The notes under the pieces were generated by a model. The model was not told where the DNA came from. It searched no databases and worked only from the letters and a program-made list of their open reading frames with translations. A program made the position numbers and the translations under genes. 64,000 bases of DNA from Persicobacter psychrovividus (lineage in GTDB: Bacteria > Bacteroidota > Bacteroidia > Cytophagales > Cyclobacteriaceae). The stretch covers positions 1,116,001 to 1,180,000 of the forward strand of contig NZ_AP025292.1 of NCBI RefSeq assembly GCF_036492425.1. The letters are read 5' to 3'. This document shows, piece after piece, positions 47,046 to 55,561 of this stretch (position 1 is the first letter of the stretch; every line of letters starts with the position of its first letter).

Positions 47046-48110
47046 ATGAAATTTCAATCAGGAGTAATTTTCGGTGAAGAGTTGAATAAACTTTTCCGTT
47101 ATGCAAATGACAATAAGTTTGCTATTCCAGCAGTAAACACAGTTGGTACTGATTCAATCAACGCAGTTTTGGAGACAGCTGCAAAAGTAAACTCTCCTGT
47201 TATCGTTCAATTCTCGAACGGTGGTGCGCAGTTCATCGCTGGTAAAGGTATTGGAAACGAAGGACAAAAAGGTGCTATTGCAGGTTCTATTGCTGGTGCT
47301 AAGCATGTTCACGCCATGGCAGAGCTTTACGGTGTGCCAGTTGTTGTTCATACTGACCACTGTGCTAAAAAATTGTTGCCTTGGATCGACGGTTTGTTGG
47401 ATGCTTCTGAAGAGCACTTCAAAGCGACAGGTAAGCCTTTGTTCTCTTCTCATATGATCGACCTTTCTGAGGAGTCATTGGAAGAAAACATCGAAACTTG
47501 TGCGAAATACTTGAAGCGCATGGCGCCTATGGGCATGACTTTGGAAATCGAATTGGGAATCACTGGTGGTGAAGAAGATGGCGTTGACAACTCTGATGTT
47601 GATGAGTCTCGTCTTTACACTCGTCCTGAGGAAGTAGATTACGCTTACACTGAGCTTTCTAAAATCTCTCCTAATTTCACTATCGCTGCCTCTTTCGGTA
47701 ACGTTCACGGTGTTTATAAGCCAGGTAACGTGAAATTGACTCCAACAATCTTGCGTGATTCTCAAGCTTACATCCAAGAGAAATACAACACAGAAGCTAA
47801 CCCAGTAAACTTCGTATTCCACGGTGGTTCTGGTTCTGAGAAAGCAAAAATCGAAGAAGCTTTAGGTTACGGTGCGATCAAAATGAACATCGATACTGAT
47901 ACACAATGGGCTACTTGGAAAGGTGTTTTGGATTTCTACAAAGGAAACGAAGCATTCTTGCAAGGACAAATCGGTAACCCTAAAGGGGAAGACGAGCCAA
48001 ACAAATCTTACTACGATCCTCGCAAGTGGTTGCGTGAAGCACAAGTTTCATTCATCACTCGTTTGGAAGAAGCATTCAAAGATTTGAACTGTATCAATCG
48101 TAATGCTTAA
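47046..48110 (+). CDS. fbaA: Class II fructose-1,6-bisphosphate aldolase
   Basis: A zinc enzyme that splits fructose-1,6-bisphosphate into two triose phosphates in glycolysis and runs backwards in gluconeogenesis. The 354-residue protein has VVVHTDHCAKKLLPW (active-site Asp and zinc His, about residues 100-112), LEIELGITGGEEDGVDNS, HGGSGSEKAKIEEALG and KMNIDTDTQWATW, the class IIA pattern. Codon use is that of a highly expressed gene. It has its own promoter and terminator but sits in the middle of the maltose locus, an arrangement that may reflect shared need rather than shared control. Confidence 0.96.
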   Translation: MKFQSGVIFGEELNKLFRYANDNKFAIPAVNTVGTDSINAVLETAAKVNSPVIVQFSNGGAQFIAGKGIGNEGQKGAIAGSIAGAKHVHAMAELYGVPVVVHTDHCAKKLLPWIDGLLDASEEHFKATGKPLFSSHMIDLSEESLEENIETCAKYLKRMAPMGMTLEIELGITGGEEDGVDNSDVDESRLYTRPEEVDYAYTELSKISPNFTIAASFGNVHGVYKPGNVKLTPTILRDSQAYIQEKYNTEANPVNFVFHGGSGSEKAKIEEALGYGAIKMNIDTDTQWATWKGVLDFYKGNEAFLQGQIGNPKGEDEPNKSYYDPRKWLREAQVSFITRLEEAFKDLNCINRNA

Positions 48111-48139
48111 TTTTTAGCATTATAAAAATATTGAATAAG

Positions 48140-48176
48140 AAAGGCATGAGGTGGTTTATCTCATGCCTTTTTTTTA
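48140..48176 (+). terminator. Terminator after fbaA
   Basis: AAAGGCATGAG...CTCATGCCTTT, an 11-base-pair stem followed by T residues. Confidence 0.9.
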
Positions 48177-48353
48177 TCTTTACCTATCATTCCGTTACAC
48201 AGGCCAACTCCCCAACTGGCAGTAATGAATACTTCGAGTGATTTTTTCTCCTTATATTTTTATTGGTTTAAGCTGTTAAAATAACAGCGGTTTTAGCGTC
48301 TTTTCAGTGGTTGATAGGTTCTAATAATTTATAATTATCCTTTCTATTACAGT

Positions 48354-50234
48354 ATGAAGAAGACATTTATCTTGGGTTGTGTGCTTGCAATGGGTATGGC
48401 CGCCTGTGGAGGTGAAAATCAGAAAACACAAGCTGACCAGCCCGCCAACATCAAGTCTATGAAACAGCCAGAAGGCAAAGTGGTCGTTTATCAGGTATTT
48501 ACCCGCCTGTTCGGAAATAAAAACACCACCAACAAACCATGGGGAACCATTGACGAAAATGGTGTAGGTAAATACGATGATTTTACAGACAAAGCCCTTG
48601 ATGAAATTCATAAAATGGGGGTCAACTATATTTGGTACACTGGTGTGCCTCACCATGATGTGATCACAGATTATACCAAATATGGGATTTCAAATGACGA
48701 TCCGGATGTAGTGAAAGGCCGGGCAGGTTCTCCTTATGCCGTTAAGGATTACTATAATGTAGACCCAGATATGGCCGTTGATCCTGCAAAAAGAATGGAG
48801 GAATTCGAAGCCCTGATCAAACGTACACACGATCATGGGATGAAGGTCATTATCGATATTGTGCCTAATCACGTGGCAAGAAATTACGAATCTTTGCATG
48901 AAGGAGCGGAAGGTTTTGGCGTGGGTGACGACACCTCAGTAGAATACAAAAAAGACAATAACTTCTATTATATCCCTGGTAAGGCTTTTCAAGTGCCACA
49001 GGATAAAAATTATAAGCCGCTTGGTGGAGATAAACATCCACTTGCTGACGATAAATTTGATGAAAATCCTGCGAAATGGACAGGTAACGGTTCCCGTGAG
49101 GCGCAACCGAATATCAATGACTGGTACGAAACGGTGAAAATCAATTACGGTGTTCGCCCTGACGGAACGCACGATTTCCCTTCCTTACCTGAAGGATATG
49201 CTGAGAAGCCTGTGGCAGATCACTATGCTTTCTGGCAGGGTAAAGAAGTGCCTTCTTCGTGGGTGAAGTTCAAGGATATCGCCTTATTTTGGACAAACAA
49301 AGGGGTAGATGGTTTCCGATATGATATGGCCGAAATGGTGCCTGTCGAGTTCTGGTCATATATGAACTCTGCGATCAAGCATGTGAATGAAGATGCCTTC
49401 CTAATGGCGGAAGTTTATAACCCACAACAATACCGTAACTATATCCATTTGGGTAAAATGGATTACCTGTACGACAAAGTGGAGCTTTATGATACACTGA
49501 AGCACATCATGCAAGGACACGGAAGCACCGATCATATTGCGGCTATTCAGACTGGATTAAGTGATATTGAGCACCATATGTTGCATTTCCTTGAGAACCA
49601 TGATGAGCAGCGTATTGCCGCACCAGAGTTTGCAGGCGACATGATGAAGGGGAAGCCTGCCATGGTTGTTTCTTCATTGATCTCTACTTCACCAACGATG
49701 ATCTACTTCGGACAGGAAGTAGGAGAGCCTGGTGCTGAAGATGCAGGTTTTGGAACGCATTCAAGAACATCGATCTTTGATTATATCGGTGTACCTCACC
49801 ACCAACGCTGGATGGATGGCGGAAAATTTGATGGCGCCAAGCTGACTGCCAAAGAAAAATCATTGAGAGATTTCTACGTACGCTTGTTGAACTTTACAGC
49901 CAAGAGCCCTGCATTAATGGGGGAGTATGCAGATATTCATGCTTATAACCGTGAGAACAGTAAAGATTACACGGATAAACTTTACAGCTTCGTGCGTTGG
50001 AACAAGGACGAGCAATTAGTTGTGGTAAGTAATTTCGATGGCGCAAAAAGTGCGAAGGTAGAAATGAGCCTTCCTCCAGAAATTGTTAAAGCATGGAACC
50101 TTAAGGATGGAGACAAGGTAACGATGATGGACCAACTTTATCAGAAGGTATCTGCTGATTTGGTTATCGAAAATGGTATTGGCAAATTCAGTGTCAGCCT
50201 TGCACCTTTACAGTCTTATATTTTCAAGTTATAA
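48354..50234 (+). CDS. GH13 alpha-amylase family lipoprotein
   Basis: A 626-residue lipoprotein (signal LGCVLAMGMAAC, Cys about residue 18) of the alpha-amylase family, probably at the outer membrane or in the periplasm. The GH13 motifs are present: IDIVPNHV (I, about 164-171), GFRYDMAEM (II, nucleophile Asp), FLMAEVYNP (III, acid Glu) and LENHDEQR (IV). It ends with a C-terminal beta domain. It would shorten oligosaccharides to maltose for the MFS transporter encoded next. Resembles SusG in role, but the subfamily cannot be assigned by eye. Confidence 0.92.
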   Translation: MKKTFILGCVLAMGMAACGGENQKTQADQPANIKSMKQPEGKVVVYQVFTRLFGNKNTTNKPWGTIDENGVGKYDDFTDKALDEIHKMGVNYIWYTGVPHHDVITDYTKYGISNDDPDVVKGRAGSPYAVKDYYNVDPDMAVDPAKRMEEFEALIKRTHDHGMKVIIDIVPNHVARNYESLHEGAEGFGVGDDTSVEYKKDNNFYYIPGKAFQVPQDKNYKPLGGDKHPLADDKFDENPAKWTGNGSREAQPNINDWYETVKINYGVRPDGTHDFPSLPEGYAEKPVADHYAFWQGKEVPSSWVKFKDIALFWTNKGVDGFRYDMAEMVPVEFWSYMNSAIKHVNEDAFLMAEVYNPQQYRNYIHLGKMDYLYDKVELYDTLKHIMQGHGSTDHIAAIQTGLSDIEHHMLHFLENHDEQRIAAPEFAGDMMKGKPAMVVSSLISTSPTMIYFGQEVGEPGAEDAGFGTHSRTSIFDYIGVPHHQRWMDGGKFDGAKLTAKEKSLRDFYVRLLNFTAKSPALMGEYADIHAYNRENSKDYTDKLYSFVRWNKDEQLVVVSNFDGAKSAKVEMSLPPEIVKAWNLKDGDKVTMMDQLYQKVSADLVIENGIGKFSVSLAPLQSYIFKL

Positions 50235-50254
50235 GAAAATCAATAGATGATCTT

Positions 50255-50289
50255 CAAAAGCCTTTCTCAGTTTGGGGAAGGCTTTTTTT
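50255..50289 (+). terminator. Terminator after the amylase lipoprotein gene
   Basis: AAAGCCTT...AAGGCTTT stem followed by seven T residues. Confidence 0.85.
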
Positions 50290-50358
50290 GTTCCTAAAGC
50301 TTTTTTGCTGCAAATATTGATCGCCTGCTAATAATTTTTGGCACATTTTCGATCATAG

Positions 50359-50371
50359 CAACCGTTTGCGT
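50359..50371 (+). promoter_or_regulatory. Candidate LacI-family operator upstream of the maltose transporter
   Basis: GCAACCGTTTGCG resembles the GCAAACGnnTGC motif found upstream of the secreted amylase, susC and pgmB. It ends 53 bases before the -7 element of the transporter promoter. Confidence 0.45.
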
Positions 50372-50423
50372 AAAAGATTTATCGGCAAAAGAGGTGCTTT
50401 TTTCGGCTTTCTTAAAATCCGAG

Positions 50424-50431
50424 TATATTTG
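50424..50431 (+). promoter_or_regulatory. -7 promoter element of the maltose transporter gene
   Basis: TATATTTG, perfect to consensus; with a T-rich -33 (TTTTTTCGG) about 19 bases upstream. The transcript would start near 50438, giving a 225-base leader. Confidence 0.6.
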
Positions 50432-50439
50432 TAGTGTTA

Positions 50440-50470
50440 AATCGTTAAATTAATAATTTTTTTAACGATT
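50440..50470 (+). promoter_or_regulatory. Inverted repeat at the 5' end of the transporter leader
   Basis: AATCGTTAAA and TTTAACGATT are perfect 10-base arms around an 11-base A/T-rich loop, starting almost at the predicted transcription start. It could be a regulator's binding site or an mRNA 5' hairpin. No T-run follows, so it is not a terminator. The rest of the leader (50471-50662) contains one more hairpin at 50614-50633 (TTGAGTGCC/GGTGCTCAA, with two G-U pairs). Confidence 0.5.
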
Positions 50471-50662
50471 GAAGATCAACTCTTCGGTTTTTTGTTTGTT
50501 CTCTTGATAAGGGATTTAGCGCAAAAATATCCGTTATAGATGATTTTCACCCCTGTCCGTCAGGCTTGTATTGATCGGCAGCAATAGATTAGGAAATAAA
50601 TTTATATACAGCGTTGAGTGCCTTGGTGCTCAATCTTATAGCTATCTTTTTAATATATACAG

Positions 50663-51988
50663 ATGAAAGAACAACCAAAATTATCGTTTTGGCAAATGTG
50701 GAACGTCAGCTTCGGCTTCTTGGGCGTTCAGTTTGGTTTTGCTTTACAGAATGGAAACGTCAGCCGAATTCTTCAGGCTTTTGGTGCGGATATCCATCAC
50801 TTGGGTTTTTTCTGGCTCGCTGCCCCAATAGCAGGAATAATTATTCAGCCAATCATTGGTGGTGCCTCAGATAATAGCTGGTTTAAATATTTGCCCGGTG
50901 GACGTAAAGGACGACGTTTGCCCTTTATTCTTATAGGTGCTTTAGCAGCCATGGCAGCCATGTTCTTAATGCCGAATGCAGGCCTGTTTACCGCATTTAT
51001 TCCTGCAATGTTCTTTGGTGCGATGATGTTGTTGCTCATGGACGCCTCTTTCAACGTGACCATGCAGCCTTTCCGTGCTTTGGTAGGGGATATGGTGCCA
51101 AAGAAACAACGTGATAAAGGTTATGCTATTCAGTCGTTTTTGATCAATACTGGAGCTGTGGTTGGTTCTTTGTTGCCGTTTATATTGACACATCTTGGGG
51201 TAGCCAATGAGCCTGGTGTTGGAGAAAAAGTAGCTCCTTCTGTAACCTGGTCATTTTATATTGGTGGAGCGGCGCTTATTTTAACCGTTCTTTGGACCGC
51301 CTTCAGAACTAAAGAATACTCTCCGGAAGAGTATAAAGAATTTCACCCAGTTCCTGAGGGTAAAAAGGAAAAGGAAAAAATGAATTTGATCAGCTTATTG
51401 GTGAATATGCCAAAGCCGATGATTCAGCTCGCGCTTGTGCAGTTCTTTTCATGGGTAGCCTTCTATTTTATGTGGGTATATGCCACCCCTGCAGTAGCAG
51501 AACATATTTGGCATTCTACAGATGCGCAATCGTTAGCGTATAATGAAGCTGGGAACTGGGTAGGCGTCTTGTTTGCGGCCTATTCCTTGTTTGCCGCATT
51601 GTTCTCCATTGTCATGGCTGGTCTGGTAGAACGTTTCGGGCGAAAGTCGGTTTATGCTACCGCTTTAGTTTTGGGGGGTATTGGCTTGGCTGCATTCCCA
51701 TTTATTCATGATAAATATACTTTGATTATAGCCATGGCAGGTGTTGGTATCGCTTGGGCAGCAATTTTGTCAATGCCTTTTGCAATACTTTCAGAAGTAT
51801 TACCTTCAGATAAAATGGGGGTTTACATGGGAATTTTTAACTTTACGATTGCGGGTCCTCAGATTCTTGCTGGTTTGTTCGGAGCCTCTATTGCAACAGC
51901 AATGGGTGCGCCAATCTGGATTATCTTTGCGGCAGGTATCTGCCTGTTACTTGGTGCGTTATCAGTCGCATTAGTAAAGCAAAAATAG
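50663..51988 (+). CDS. SLC45-type MFS sugar transporter (maltose/maltodextrin)
   Basis: A 441-residue, twelve-helix major-facilitator protein. FALQNGNVSRILQAFGA in helix 1, PGGRKGRRLPFILIGAL in the loop after helix 2, and FFSWVAFYFMWVYATPAV at helix 7 are typical of the SLC45/GPH-like sucrose and maltose proton symporters found in Bacteroidota starch loci. It would take maltose from the periplasm to the cytoplasmic phosphorylase. It has an unusually long, structured 5' leader and its own terminator. Confidence 0.88.
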   Translation: MKEQPKLSFWQMWNVSFGFLGVQFGFALQNGNVSRILQAFGADIHHLGFFWLAAPIAGIIIQPIIGGASDNSWFKYLPGGRKGRRLPFILIGALAAMAAMFLMPNAGLFTAFIPAMFFGAMMLLLMDASFNVTMQPFRALVGDMVPKKQRDKGYAIQSFLINTGAVVGSLLPFILTHLGVANEPGVGEKVAPSVTWSFYIGGAALILTVLWTAFRTKEYSPEEYKEFHPVPEGKKEKEKMNLISLLVNMPKPMIQLALVQFFSWVAFYFMWVYATPAVAEHIWHSTDAQSLAYNEAGNWVGVLFAAYSLFAALFSIVMAGLVERFGRKSVYATALVLGGIGLAAFPFIHDKYTLIIAMAGVGIAWAAILSMPFAILSEVLPSDKMGVYMGIFNFTIAGPQILAGLFGASIATAMGAPIWIIFAAGICLLLGALSVALVKQK

Positions 51989-52039
51989 AAAATTAAAATA
52001 TTGCCAAATATCTTTATTTGTCATGAATAAGGATCTTTT

Positions 52040-52070
52040 AGAAACCCTCATTCCCTGAGGGTTTTTTTAC
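52040..52070 (+). terminator. Terminator after the maltose transporter gene
   Basis: AAACCCTCA-TTCCC-TGAGGGTTT followed by T residues. Confidence 0.9.
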
Positions 52071-52090
52071 GTCTAAACTTACATGGTTAT

Positions 52091-52103
52091 GCAAACGAGT
52101 GCG
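52091..52103 (+). promoter_or_regulatory. Candidate LacI-family operator upstream of pgmB
   Basis: GCAAACGAGTGCG shares the GCAAACG half-site with the sites upstream of susC and the amylase. Confidence 0.35.
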
Positions 52104-52226
52104 GAAAAGTTGCGTCTCATATTACAATAATTGTATTGTTAGTCGCTCTTTAAGCGTTAGATTTGATATATGATCAAGTAAGGGATGGTCTTTTTGGTTT
52201 TTTTGTAATTACCATCCGCATGTAAG

Positions 52227-52239
52227 AACGATTATCGTT
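52227..52239 (+). promoter_or_regulatory. Perfect inverted repeat upstream of pgmB
   Basis: AACGAT-T-ATCGTT, 67 bases before the pgmB ATG, has the size of a repressor site. Apart from this and the site at 52091, the gap 51989-52305 holds only the terminator of the transporter gene. Confidence 0.4.
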
Positions 52240-52305
52240 TAAACTGATTTATATTATATTAGGTGATGCTAATTTGGCACTCACACTTCAAAAGTAAAAT
52301 TTCAG

Positions 52306-52956
52306 ATGATGAATATTAAAGGTTGCATTTTTGACTTAGATGGCGTAGTTGTAGATACTGCGAAATACCACTTTTTGGCATGGAAAAAATTAGGCCAGGA
52401 GCTTGGTTTTGACTTTACTGAGCAGGATAACGAACGCCTGAAAGGAGTCAGTCGAATGCGTTCTTTGGATATTCTTTTGGAGATCGGTGGATTGTCGCTG
52501 ACAGAAGAAGAGAAGGTTGCTGCGGCAACGAAAAAGAACGAATGGTATCTGGAGTACATCAAACAAATGAAGCCAGAGGAAATCCTTCCTGGTGTCCTTG
52601 ATTTCTTCAAATCCTTAAAAGAGGCAGGTATTAAAATTGCATTGGGCTCCGCCTCAAAAAATGCGGTATTGATCCTCAATATCCTTGATATTAAAGGTTA
52701 CTTCGACGTGATTGTTGATGGCAACTCGGTATCGAAAGCCAAGCCAGATCCTGAGGTATTTTTACAGGGTGCTGAAAAATTAGGATTGACAGCCGAAGAG
52801 TGTGTCGTGTTTGAAGATGCTGAAGCAGGAGTGGAAGCAGCTAAAAATGGCGGGATGCGTTGTGTGGGTATTGGTGAGCCTGCTGTTCTTTCAAAAGCGG
52901 ATGTTGTCGTTGATGGCTTCAACGCTTTCACCATCGAAAATTTAAAACAACTATAA
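52306..52956 (+). CDS. pgmB: Beta-phosphoglucomutase
   Basis: Converts beta-glucose-1-phosphate, the product of maltose phosphorylase, to glucose-6-phosphate. The 216-residue HAD-superfamily protein has FDLDGVVVDTAKYHFLAWKKL (nucleophile and acid Asp at residues about 9-11), the cap with KGVSRMRSLDILLE, LGSASKNAVLIL (motif II Ser), KAKPDPEVFLQGAEKLG (motif III Lys) and VFEDAEAGVEAA (motif IV), all characteristic of beta-PGM. Two ATGs (52306, 52309) are possible starts. It is placed 112 bases before the GH65 gene, the usual partner. Confidence 0.95.
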   Translation: MMNIKGCIFDLDGVVVDTAKYHFLAWKKLGQELGFDFTEQDNERLKGVSRMRSLDILLEIGGLSLTEEEKVAAATKKNEWYLEYIKQMKPEEILPGVLDFFKSLKEAGIKIALGSASKNAVLILNILDIKGYFDVIVDGNSVSKAKPDPEVFLQGAEKLGLTAEECVVFEDAEAGVEAAKNGGMRCVGIGEPAVLSKADVVVDGFNAFTIENLKQL

Positions 52957-53068
52957 ATCAACGCTCTGTAAAGAGACGCTGACGAACTATAAAATATGAG
53001 ATCATTGCTGTTTTCGGTTGGGGAATTGGAAGGCAGCAAGTATTTTCTTTAGAATTTCATTTACTGAT

Positions 53069-55381
53069 ATGAACGAATATATAAAGCACTTCGATTGGAA
53101 TATTGTTGAGGAAGGATTTGATCCTGCAAACAATAGAGTTTCAGAATCACTGTTTTCTCTTGGTAATGGCCGTATGGGTGGCCGTGGGAACTTTGAGGAG
53201 AAATATTCTGGCGACAGTCTTTTGGGGAACTATGTAGCAGGAGTTTACTATCCTGATAAAACTCGTGTGGGTTGGTGGAAAAATGGCTACCCAGAGTACT
53301 TTGCCAAAGTATTGAATGCGGCCAATTGGTTGGGGATTCATGTACAAGTGGACGGTGAAGAGCTGGATTTGGCTACGGCTAAAGTGGCGAATTTCAAGCG
53401 TGACCTGAACATGAAGGAAGGTTTTTTGAAAAGAACTTTCGAAGCTACTTTACCTTCAGGCAAGCAAGTGGCGGTAACTTCTACACGTTTCTTGTCGATT
53501 GTCGATGATGAAGGTGGTGCTATTCGTTATGAAGTGAAGGCGTTGAATTTCTCTGGAGATATTAAATTCACTGCTTTTGTGGATGGCGATATCGAGAATG
53601 AGGATTCTAACTATGATGAGAAATTCTGGGCGGAAGTTGCTAAAGAAAATACTGCAGGAGAAGCGTATTTGGTGAACGAAACACTGAAAACTGGCTTCCA
53701 TGTAGCTACAGGAATGAAGTGGGCGATTACTTTGAATGGTGAAACACAAACACCAGCAATTGAAGTAGCCTCTAAAGAAAAATATGTAGAGAACAGTGCC
53801 GTTGTTGCGGTAAAAGAGGGCGATGTAGCAACAGTATTCAAATACATCACCAACATCTCTTCTGAGAACCACCCTAAAACAGAATTGGTCAGCAAGGCGA
53901 AAGCTTATTTGGCTATGGTTTCTGATAAAGGTTTCGAGCAGATGCTTGCCGAGCAGGCGGAAGCTTGGGCGAAGAAATGGGAATTCTCAGATATTCTTAT
54001 TGAAGGAGATACCAAAGCACAGCAAGGTATTCGATTTAATATCTTCAACATGAATCAGACCTATACAGGTGAGGATGCTCGTTTGAACATTGGTCCTAAA
54101 GGATTCACTGGGGAGAAATACGGTGGGGTAACTTACTGGGATACGGAAGCATATTGCGTACCTTTTTACCTGATGACTGCAGATCCACACGTAGTGAAAA
54201 ACTTGTTGATCTACCGTCATAACCACTTGGAGAAAGCCATTGAAAATGCAGCGAAACTCGGCTTTAAAGACGGTGCCGCGCTATATCCAATGGTAACCAT
54301 GAATGGTGAAGAGTGCCATAATGAGTGGGAAATTACCTTCGAGGAAATTCACCGTAACGGTGCGATTGCCTTTGCTATTTATAACTACATTCGCCATACT
54401 GGTGATGACCAATATTTGGCAGATTACGGTTTCGAGGTGCTTCTGGGGATCACACGTTTCTGGACACAGCGTGTAAACTGGTCAGTTGGTTTGAACAAGT
54501 ATGTGATGCTTGGCGTAACGGGTCCGAACGAGTTCGATAACAACGTTGATAACAACTGGTACACTTCTTATATCGCAACGTGGTGTATGGAATATACGAC
54601 CCGTGCTGTTGAAATCCTGAAGGAAAAATATGCTGACCGCTATGAGGCGTTGGTAGCTAAAAATAACTTCAAGGAAGAAGAGGAGATCAGTAAATGGTCG
54701 GATATTCGCGAGAAAATGTACTTGGGTTACGATGAAGAAAGAGGCGTCTTTATTCAGGCTGATGGTTTCTTTAACAAAGAGCAAATCCTGGTAAAAGACA
54801 TGGATCCTGCTCAGTTGCCAATCGTTCACCATTGGTCATGGGATCGTATCCTTCGCTCAAACTTCATCAAACAGGCGGATGTTTTGCAAGGAATTTACCT
54901 TTTTGAAGAGCGATTCTCAACAGAGGAAATTAAACGAAATTATGACTTCTATGAGCCACGTACCGTTCATGAATCATCGCTTTCCCCTTGTATTCACTCA
55001 ATCCTTGCAGGTAAAATCGGTGATGAAGAACGTGCTTACGAATTCTATTTGAGAACGTCGCGTCTGGATTTGGATGATTACAATGCAGATACCCGTGATG
55101 GCTTGCACATTACCTCAATGGCTGGTACATGGATGGCCGTTGTTGAAGGTTTTGCAGGGAAGCGTGTTTATGATGATGGTATGTTGCGCTTGGCGCCATT
55201 CATTCCTAAAGAATGGGGTGCGTATGAATTTAACATTACGCATCAAGGCGCTTTGTTGCAAGTTCGCGTAACTGAAGGAGAGGTAACGATCAAAAACGTT
55301 TCTGATGTAGCTTTAACAGTTGCTGTTTACGATCAAGAAGTTACTGTAGCAGGAAAAAATGAGATTACTGTTCAAAAGTAA
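53069..55381 (+). CDS. GH65 maltose phosphorylase
   Basis: A cytoplasmic enzyme that uses phosphate to split maltose into glucose and beta-glucose-1-phosphate. The ATG at 53069 (MNEYIKHFDWNIVEEGF) gives 770 residues, normal for the family; the longer frame is spurious. It has the N-terminal beta-sandwich (SLFSLGNGRMGGRGN), the (alpha/alpha)6 barrel with the catalytic Glu in ECHNEWEITFEEIHRNG (about residue 420), VTGPNEFDNNVDNNWYTS and ESSLSPCIHSILAG, the phosphate-site region. Gene order with pgmB indicates maltose rather than trehalose or kojibiose, though GH65 specificity is not certain from sequence. Confidence 0.93.
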   Translation: MNEYIKHFDWNIVEEGFDPANNRVSESLFSLGNGRMGGRGNFEEKYSGDSLLGNYVAGVYYPDKTRVGWWKNGYPEYFAKVLNAANWLGIHVQVDGEELDLATAKVANFKRDLNMKEGFLKRTFEATLPSGKQVAVTSTRFLSIVDDEGGAIRYEVKALNFSGDIKFTAFVDGDIENEDSNYDEKFWAEVAKENTAGEAYLVNETLKTGFHVATGMKWAITLNGETQTPAIEVASKEKYVENSAVVAVKEGDVATVFKYITNISSENHPKTELVSKAKAYLAMVSDKGFEQMLAEQAEAWAKKWEFSDILIEGDTKAQQGIRFNIFNMNQTYTGEDARLNIGPKGFTGEKYGGVTYWDTEAYCVPFYLMTADPHVVKNLLIYRHNHLEKAIENAAKLGFKDGAALYPMVTMNGEECHNEWEITFEEIHRNGAIAFAIYNYIRHTGDDQYLADYGFEVLLGITRFWTQRVNWSVGLNKYVMLGVTGPNEFDNNVDNNWYTSYIATWCMEYTTRAVEILKEKYADRYEALVAKNNFKEEEEISKWSDIREKMYLGYDEERGVFIQADGFFNKEQILVKDMDPAQLPIVHHWSWDRILRSNFIKQADVLQGIYLFEERFSTEEIKRNYDFYEPRTVHESSLSPCIHSILAGKIGDEERAYEFYLRTSRLDLDDYNADTRDGLHITSMAGTWMAVVEGFAGKRVYDDGMLRLAPFIPKEWGAYEFNITHQGALLQVRVTEGEVTIKNVSDVALTVAVYDQEVTVAGKNEITVQK

Positions 55382-55402
55382 TTGTTGATATTTTGTGATA
55401 TT

Positions 55403-55438
55403 TTAAGAAGAGGAGGCTTGCCTTCTCTTCTTTTTTTG
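55403..55438 (+). terminator. Terminator after the GH65 gene
   Basis: AAGAAGAGGA-GGCTTG-CCTTCTCTTC stem followed by seven T residues. Confidence 0.85.
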
Positions 55439-55561
55439 CCCTTAACTTTTTTGCTGAAGCGATTTCAGGATAATTTTAACCGAAAATTTGTTAATTTGTT
55501 TAAACTCCTTTGTGCAAGGGATGCAAGATGAGCAAATGAGGAGTTTTCAGAATTAGCATAT

